A stretch of DNA of 11,193 bases. Source: JACPTG01 sp964504135 (lineage in GTDB: Archaea; Nanobdellota; Nanobdellia; Woesearchaeales; UBA10216). Location: NCBI GenBank assembly GCA_964504135.1, contig CAZDCW010000040.1:1-11193 (forward strand), in the 5' to 3' direction. The notes below the pieces were generated by a model. That model was not told the origin of the DNA and did not search any database. It saw nothing but the letters and a program-made list of their open reading frames with translations. Positions 6,798 to 11,193 of the stretch are shown here, piece after piece. The translations under genes were made by a program, and so were the position numbers. The number at the start of each line of letters is the position of its first letter. Position 1 is the stretch's first letter.

Positions 6798-7802
6798 ATG
6801 AAAAGAGGGCAGGCAGCAGTTGAATTCCTGCTGACCTACGGCTGGATGCTACTTGTCGTCCTTGCCGCCATAGCCGCGCTGGCATACTTCGGAGTCCTCA
6901 GCCCGGCGAAGCTTGCCCCGGCGAAATGCACCCTTCAGCCCGGACTGGCATGCATCGAGCACAGCATTTCAGATAAAACTACTACGCTGGCAATAACAAA
7001 CTCAATCGGGGCTGACATCACAATAACAAGCGTCAAGGTGCAGGGCTGCACCGGAACCGCCAGCGGAGAACTTAAAAACAGCCAGCAGGGGGCATTTCCA
7101 ATATACGGATGCAGCCGCCCTGCTGGCCAAAGGACGAACGCAGATGTCAACATAACCTACTACAGCGAAACAGGCCTTACGCACATAAACCGCGGAACAG
7201 TCACAGGGCTCAGCCGGCAAAGCATAAGCGAGACAAGAACACTGTCATTCAGGTCGGACGGATCTTCAGTAAATGAAATCTATGACACTTATGTCACAGA
7301 AGACAGCCCAAACACCAACTACGGAACAAGCACTGACATACGGGTTGATGGAGCAGGCCCCCACGGGCACGGGCTTATAGCATTCCCAAGCATTTTCGGT
7401 CCTGGCGGCAACCAGATTCCCTTTGGAGCGCAGATTGACCTCGCCACACTAACCGTGAACTGCTGGAACAGCGGAAACACAATGAACGCATACCTGCTCC
7501 TCGAAAACTGGACACAAACAGGAGCGACATGGAACTCAAGGGATGGAACAAGCAGCTGGACAAACCCAGGAGCAGACGGCGCAGGCTCAAGGGACTCAAC
7601 CGCCACAGCATGGACATGCATGCCAACAGGAGTGTACCATTACACCATGACGCCGTTCATCAGCAAATGGTCGAACGGAACTGCAAACTACGGGATAGTG
7701 CTGATTGACACAGGAGATGACGGCAATGGCTTCAACAGCCACGAAGACCCGGTGGTTTTCGAGAAGCCGCAGCTTAACGTGACATTCACTGTTTATACCT
7801 AA
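6798..7802 (+). CDS. Pilin-type class III signal protein with DNRLRE-like domain
   Basis: The product has 334 residues. M-K-R-G-Q5-A-A-V-E9 is a class III signal with cleavage expected between Gly4 and Gln5; Glu9 is the conserved pilin Glu at +5. Residues about 10-34 are hydrophobic. Residues about 40-145 are a beta-rich region with Cys44, 52, 84 and 105, like many DPANN pilin-like surface proteins. Residues about 160-334 resemble the DNRLRE domain found in archaeal and bacterial surface proteins and related to carbohydrate-binding modules: D-T-Y-V-T-E-D-S-P-N-T-N-Y-G near 163-176, then G-A-x-I near 210, A-T-L-T-V, W-T-Q-T-G-A-T-W-N near 238-246, and W-S-N-G-T-A-N-Y-G-I near 291-300. The protein is probably on the cell surface or a filament, with an adhesive C-terminus (inference). 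It is monocistronic as far as visible. Confidence 0.85.
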   Translation: MKRGQAAVEFLLTYGWMLLVVLAAIAALAYFGVLSPAKLAPAKCTLQPGLACIEHSISDKTTTLAITNSIGADITITSVKVQGCTGTASGELKNSQQGAFPIYGCSRPAGQRTNADVNITYYSETGLTHINRGTVTGLSRQSISETRTLSFRSDGSSVNEIYDTYVTEDSPNTNYGTSTDIRVDGAGPHGHGLIAFPSIFGPGGNQIPFGAQIDLATLTVNCWNSGNTMNAYLLLENWTQTGATWNSRDGTSSWTNPGADGAGSRDSTATAWTCMPTGVYHYTMTPFISKWSNGTANYGIVLIDTGDDGNGFNSHEDPVVFEKPQLNVTFTVYT

Positions 7803-7821
7803 TATATTTTCTATAGCAAAT

Positions 7822-7829
7822 CATAAAAG
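7822..7829 (+). promoter_or_regulatory. Weak TATA-like element for the 7861 gene
   Basis: CATAAAAG lies about 31 bases before the ATG at 7861. It is a weak match, and it predicts a short leader rather than a leaderless mRNA. The T-rich stretch just before it (7803-7811) may help end the pilin-type transcript. Confidence 0.25.
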
Positions 7830-7860
7830 CTAGGCAAACCAGAAGAACAGATACACAGCA

Positions 7861-8265
7861 ATGAGACATACGCAGATTTATCATAGGGTAGGGGTATCTG
7901 AACAAACCAGACAGTCACGCGACTATTACAATAACATCCTGATGCAACACGGCCATGGGCAGAAACCATCTCAAAGCCCAGAGCTAGTGGTAGGCCAATT
8001 CATGCACAATGGGCTGGCAGCCCAGGCGAGACCTCCTGACATTTACCTTGATGAGGCAATGATACGGGGCAGCACTGTCCAAAAGGGATTGGCCGCAATA
8101 GCACAGAGGGCAGGCGCAAACGGGAAGCCAATAAGCATGAAATACACAATTTCCAGAAGAGATGAGCTATGGGGCCACGTGGAAATATCATACACTGATG
8201 GCGACGGCCAGCTTTACAAAATTTCCCACTGCCCCCTCACGGGCGGATTCTATACACAACATTAA
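7861..8265 (+). CDS. Hypothetical protein, 134 residues
   Basis: I do not recognise this protein. It has no signal peptide or membrane segment. The N-terminal 40 residues are polar and rich in Gln, His and Arg, so are probably flexible. The middle (about 40-90) is predicted mainly helical. The C-terminal part (about 95-130) has a beta-hairpin look: I-S-M-K-Y-T-I-S, W-G-H-V-E-I-S-Y-T-D-G-D-G-Q and L-Y-K-I-S-H-C. No catalytic motif is evident. The gene stands between the pilin-type gene and the MetE-like pair on the same strand, but a separate strong TATA box precedes the MetE-like genes, so it is probably its own unit. Confidence 0.65.
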   Translation: MRHTQIYHRVGVSEQTRQSRDYYNNILMQHGHGQKPSQSPELVVGQFMHNGLAAQARPPDIYLDEAMIRGSTVQKGLAAIAQRAGANGKPISMKYTISRRDELWGHVEISYTDGDGQLYKISHCPLTGGFYTQH

Positions 8266-8279
8266 TTAAGCCCCATAAA

Positions 8280-8288
8280 TTATATAAA
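8280..8288 (+). promoter_or_regulatory. TATA box of the MetE-like operon
   Basis: TTATATAAA is the best TATA match in the window and sits 21 bases before the ATG at 8310, implying a leaderless mRNA for the two-gene operon. Confidence 0.65.
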
Positions 8289-8309
8289 CAGTTCAGAAAC
8301 CCCGTACAA

Positions 8310-9305
8310 ATGCAGACAGGAGCATTTCTAACAGGACCGTTTGGGCAGTCACAGGCGCTCTTTGAGGCCAGGTCAGAGGTCAAAATGAGGCGGAGCCCGG
8401 GGCAAGAGATTGATTTCACAAAGCACCCCTCGGTTGTTCAACAAGCCCTAAATGATACCCGACAGGTTATTCAGCTGCAACAGAAAGCAGGCCTTGATTT
8501 CATCATTGATCCAATGTTCCACTACCTGGATATATTCTACGCCCTTTCACGCCAAGTTACTGGAGTGACACCAGGCCCGCAGGAGAACTGGTTCAACAAC
8601 AATGTTTTCTACCAGACGCCGCAAATCAGAGGCCCGCTCAGCATCCAGCCAGGATTTACAGAGAATTACATACATCTGGATGAACTGCCAAAAGATGGCA
8701 GGGCAATGGCCATCCTGCCCTCCCCGTACACACTGCTTGCACTATCAAAGACATCAGGCTATTCAAGCGAAAAAGAGGCAATATGCAACCTGGCCGAACT
8801 CTTGAAAGCAGAAGCGCAGCACCTCGCATCAAGGGGCATAGCAAGAATACAGTACGATGAGCCTGCAATCGTGGTCAAGTCGTCATTAGGCTCACTAAAA
8901 CAAGAAGATTTGGATTTGCTCAGAATCGGAATTGATATCTGCGGCCGCATACAAGGCGCAACGACAAGCGTCCACACATACTTCGGCGACGCCGGGCAAA
9001 TCATACCGTTTCTCCTAAGCATGCGCACTGATTGCATAGGCATTGACTGTACAGAGACAGGCCTGCCCCAAATATTAAGACATGACTTTTCAAGAAAGGA
9101 ATTGTCCCTAGGACTTGTAGATGCGAGAAACACAGGCCTTGAAAACCCCTATGAACTAGCCGACCAGCTCAGGGAAGTGGCCAACGTGGCCCGACCTTCG
9201 CGGCTTTGGCTCACTACAAATACCGCAACAGAGTACAGAGGCTTCACGCACGCGAAAAACAAATTAGAATTACTGGCAACAACAAAGAGGGTCTTCAATG
9301 AGTAA
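8310..9305 (+). CDS. MetE-like (cobalamin-independent methionine synthase superfamily) protein, subunit A
   Basis: This 331-residue, single-barrel protein resembles the MetE/UROD-like TIM-barrel superfamily. It has a T-G-P-F-G start near residue 8, I-Q-Y-D183-E184-P-A (the D-E-P-A motif), V-H222-T-Y-F-G where zinc ligands lie in true MetE, I-G-I-D-C-T-E near 243-249, L-G-L-V-D near 267-271, and a C-terminal L-T-T-N ... A-x-x-K-L-E-L-L. The zinc ligands of methionine synthase (His-x-Cys, Glu, late Cys) are largely missing: the Cys after His222 is absent and there is no P-D-C-G. It may therefore not be a zinc-thiolate methyltransferase on its own. Its end overlaps the next MetE-like gene by 8 bases, suggesting a two-subunit enzyme. 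Substrate is unknown; methionine synthesis from a non-folate methyl donor is one possibility. Confidence 0.72.
   Translation: MQTGAFLTGPFGQSQALFEARSEVKMRRSPGQEIDFTKHPSVVQQALNDTRQVIQLQQKAGLDFIIDPMFHYLDIFYALSRQVTGVTPGPQENWFNNNVFYQTPQIRGPLSIQPGFTENYIHLDELPKDGRAMAILPSPYTLLALSKTSGYSSEKEAICNLAELLKAEAQHLASRGIARIQYDEPAIVVKSSLGSLKQEDLDLLRIGIDICGRIQGATTSVHTYFGDAGQIIPFLLSMRTDCIGIDCTETGLPQILRHDFSRKELSLGLVDARNTGLENPYELADQLREVANVARPSRLWLTTNTATEYRGFTHAKNKLELLATTKRVFNE
9287..9292 (+). promoter_or_regulatory. Shine-Dalgarno site for the second MetE-like gene
   Basis: GAGGGT lies 5 bases before the ATG at 9298, inside the 3' end of the first MetE-like gene. An internal operon gene with a ribosome binding site contrasts with the leaderless first genes and supports this start. 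Confidence 0.55.
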
Positions 9306-10491
9306 GCTGTTCCCACTATATGAAGTCGGAAGCCTGCCAAAGCTGCCTGCAAGGATAACAGCAGGGCGAGGCCAGCCAGTGCCTGAACCTCAAATAAGGC
9401 AGGTGGAGGACTTAGGCAGAAGGTTTGATGCTGACCCGTCAGCTGTTCTTGAAGTATTAGAAGATCAAACGGTAAAGGCAAGAAGGCTAAACCCCCCGGA
9501 GACTCTCACCCTGGCCGATTATAACGCCCTTTTAAATCTCAGAATAGAAGCCGCATTTCTTGACGTTATTTATGATGGGGAAACCAGGCGGATTGAAATG
9601 TTTCGTCATGTGGCTGCGAAAGTTGACGGGCTTGAAAGCACGCCGGAAATGATAAGGTCCAGAGGGCCTGACAGCTGGCGCTCATCAGTGTGTGTTGCAG
9701 AGCCAAAGCTAAAGCCCGGTTCACTTGATGCGCTTATACTCAACGAGCTTAATTTTGTCCTGGCGCACTCAACCAAACCAGTCAAAGCCCCAATGGATGA
9801 CCCTTACATGATTGCTGTAATGAGCGACAACAGGTTTTATGTTCAGAAGCTAAGAGCGGAATATGGAAACGACCCTCACAAGCTAAGGTACGAAGCCAAG
9901 CGGGAATTCACCCTGGCGCTTGCACGCAATGTCATCAGGCCCCAGGTGGAGGCAGCTGTCGCTGCAGGGGCCGGCTGGATCCAGCTGGACATTCCTGCAG
10001 CGACACTTGACATTGAGCATATCCCAATAATGGTTGAAGGAGTGAACGCTGTGGTTGACGGAATAGCAGGGGCAAAATTCAGCCTGCACATGTGCTATCC
10101 AAGAAGGATAACCTTAATGGACAAGACAGGCTACGAACTGTTATTCCCCCACATACTTAAACTCAATCCAAATGTAGACCATTTGTCGCTGGAATTTGCC
10201 AGCGCAAACCAATATGAAAAAGACCTTGCGCCTTTTGCAAGATACAAGGGAGAGAGGAAGTTTGAAATCGGTCTTGGAGTGGTTGACATTACCCGTGAAA
10301 GGCAGGATGCAGGATTAATTGAAACTCCCGAGGAAGTCAGGGACAGGATACTTCTGGCGGCAAGAACCATTGGTGATGATAGCCGTATATACGTGGCTCC
10401 TGACTGCGGCATGAGGCAGCTTCAGCTGGACAGATGCATAAGGTTGTATGAGATAATGCGCGAAGGAGTGGAGATGGCCAGAAGGGGCTAA
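9298..10491 (+). CDS. MetE-like zinc-site protein, subunit B
   Basis: This 397-residue protein resembles the catalytic C-terminal barrel of cobalamin-independent methionine synthase. It has Y-E-V-G-S-L-P near 8-14, D-G-E near 93-95 and R-I-E-M-F-R near 98-103. The full zinc set is present: His264 and Cys266 in L-H-M-C-Y-P-R-R, Glu299 in L-S-L-E-F, and Cys370 in A-P-D-C-G-M. G-L-G-V-V-D is near 325-330. The D-E-P-A motif is altered to I-Q-L-D231-I-P-A: the Asp that contacts homocysteine in MetE remains but the Glu is Ile. MetE-family enzymes activate a thiol on zinc and methylate it. With no folate-binding N-terminal domain, this may be a folate-independent methionine synthase or another thiol methyltransferase. 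It is co-transcribed with the partner at 8310. Its stop codon overlaps the stop of the convergent phosphoesterase. Confidence 0.8.
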   Translation: MSKLFPLYEVGSLPKLPARITAGRGQPVPEPQIRQVEDLGRRFDADPSAVLEVLEDQTVKARRLNPPETLTLADYNALLNLRIEAAFLDVIYDGETRRIEMFRHVAAKVDGLESTPEMIRSRGPDSWRSSVCVAEPKLKPGSLDALILNELNFVLAHSTKPVKAPMDDPYMIAVMSDNRFYVQKLRAEYGNDPHKLRYEAKREFTLALARNVIRPQVEAAVAAGAGWIQLDIPAATLDIEHIPIMVEGVNAVVDGIAGAKFSLHMCYPRRITLMDKTGYELLFPHILKLNPNVDHLSLEFASANQYEKDLAPFARYKGERKFEIGLGVVDITRERQDAGLIETPEEVRDRILLAARTIGDDSRIYVAPDCGMRQLQLDRCIRLYEIMREGVEMARRG

Positions 10492-11093
10492 ACCTCAATA
10501 ATCCTCTCCTTTGTGGCAACGTTAACAACTTTGGTTGAGCCAATCAGCTCCTCAATGCCGCGAGCCTCGTGCACATGGCCGCACAGCACAAGGTCAGGCT
10601 TAAGCTCGTCAATGGCCTTCCTGACTCCTGAACTCCCCTCAACAAAGCTGGAAAACCTCTCCATCAGGCTGCCCTCAGGATGCACATGCGTAACCATAAT
10701 TCTCTTCCTGGAATATTTCACGCCCTTGTGAGCCTTGCCCAGTGCGTAGAATATATCATCCTCATCAAGCTTATGGACAGGGCCTGTAATCCCGCCGCCG
10801 CAGCCGAAAAAGCCGACATGCAAGTCCCTGTGGTATGCGCCATGAAGGTTGACAACGCCATACTTCTGCGCAAGGAAATCAGCAGTTGCCGCGCTCTCAT
10901 GGTTGCCTGGCACAAAGGCAACCTTAAGCTTCCTGTTCACAAAAGGGCCTAATATGTAGTCAAGCTTAGTCTCAGCCAAAGTCAGGTCGCCGCACAGGAC
11001 AACCCAGTCAACAGCCTCCTCAGCAGCCCTCTCAGCCAGCCTCCTGGCCAGCTTTGAGTCGCCGTGAATATCTCCAACAGCGAGGATTTTCAT
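10488..11093 (-). CDS. Calcineurin-like metallophosphoesterase
   Basis: This 201-residue protein carries all metallophosphoesterase motifs in order: G-D8-I-H10-G-D, C-G-D36-L-T, P-G-N64-H65-E-S, T-H136-V-H138-P-E-G and C-G-H173-V-H175-E-A. These bind two metals and hydrolyse phosphomono- or diesters; the actual substrate cannot be told from sequence. No signal peptide, so it is cytosolic. I chose ATG 11093 because the TATA box is then 23 bases upstream; the TTG start 5 codons further up is unlikely. It is a single-domain protein of the compact Icc/YfcE-like type. Its TAG stop shares bases with the TAA of the convergent MetE-like gene. Confidence 0.9.
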   Translation of the reverse strand: MKILAVGDIHGDSKLARRLAERAAEEAVDWVVLCGDLTLAETKLDYILGPFVNRKLKVAFVPGNHESAATADFLAQKYGVVNLHGAYHRDLHVGFFGCGGGITGPVHKLDEDDIFYALGKAHKGVKYSRKRIMVTHVHPEGSLMERFSSFVEGSSGVRKAIDELKPDLVLCGHVHEARGIEELIGSTKVVNVATKERIIEV

Positions 11094-11116
11094 GGTGTGG
11101 AAGGACAAAAAGCGGC

Positions 11117-11124
11117 TTTAAATA
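11117..11124 (-). promoter_or_regulatory. TATA box of the metallophosphoesterase gene
   Basis: TATTTAAA on the minus strand, with a purine-rich GCGAAAGG just upstream as a possible BRE, sits 23 bases before ATG 11093. This implies a leaderless mRNA. Confidence 0.6.
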
Positions 11125-11161
11125 CCTTTCGCACAGCGGATACTGTATAATTAACGTGATA

Positions 11162-11169
11162 TTTATATA
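11162..11169 (+). promoter_or_regulatory. Possible TATA box of a gene beyond the right edge
   Basis: TTTATATA faces right, and no coding region follows within the remaining 24 bases. It could drive a gene outside the window. Nothing else was seen in 11125-11193. Confidence 0.3.
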
Positions 11170-11193
11170 GTAGTTATGTCTTTGAATTCTTTG

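Noticed and set aside
8759..9133. 124-codon minus-strand frame opposite the first MetE-like gene
   Set aside because: It is a shadow frame: the plus-strand product has clear superfamily motifs, while this translation has none.
8310..9305. Calling the first MetE-like gene a functional methionine synthase (metE)
   Set aside because: The Cys zinc ligands are missing, so only superfamily membership is supported.

Overview
The window looks like a piece of a DPANN-type archaeal genome. The evidence is an archaeal-type RtcB RNA ligase, class III (pilin-type) signal peptides beginning M-K-R-G-Q of the kind frequent in Woesearchaeota, Diapherotrites and Aenigmarchaeota relatives, TATA-like boxes about 21-25 bases ahead of start codons (leaderless transcripts), and a bulge-helix-bulge (BHB) intron. 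I cannot place it more finely. Coding density is very high: no gap exceeds about 110 bases, and no rRNA, tRNA, CRISPR array or insertion sequence was seen.

Layout. (1) 112-504 (+): unrecognised 130-residue protein. (2) 518-4641 (-): two-gene envelope operon. A small class III-signal membrane-anchored protein (GTG start at 4641) overlaps by ATGA a 1138-residue secreted protein that ends in a transglutaminase-like Cys-His-Asp domain. (3) 4730-6178 (+): rtcB, the tRNA/mRNA splicing ligase, divergent from (2). Its reading frame is interrupted by a 30-base insert (5001-5030) that forms a textbook 3-4-3 BHB. Removing the insert at the canonical cut sites restores exactly the conserved G-G-I-G-Y-D-V-N-C-G motif and a 472-residue enzyme. 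(4) 6188-6713 (-): MazF/PemK-like toxin and antitoxin, convergent with rtcB. (5) 6798-7802 (+): pilin-type protein fused to a DNRLRE-like domain. (6) 7861-8265 (+): unrecognised 134-residue protein. (7) 8310-10491 (+): two overlapping MetE-like (cobalamin-independent methionine synthase superfamily) genes with complementary sets of conserved residues. (8) 10488-11093 (-): metallophosphoesterase whose stop codon overlaps the previous stop.

The main discovery is the intron in rtcB. RtcB is the ligase that joins exons after the splicing endonuclease cuts a BHB, so this mRNA should need its own product in order to be translated. That is a built-in feedback loop. The neighbouring MazF-like toxin belongs to a family whose cleavage ends are RtcB substrates, which makes the arrangement more suggestive, though adjacency alone proves nothing. 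The other genes concern the cell surface (2, 5), possible methionine or methyl-transfer chemistry (7) and phosphoester hydrolysis (8).
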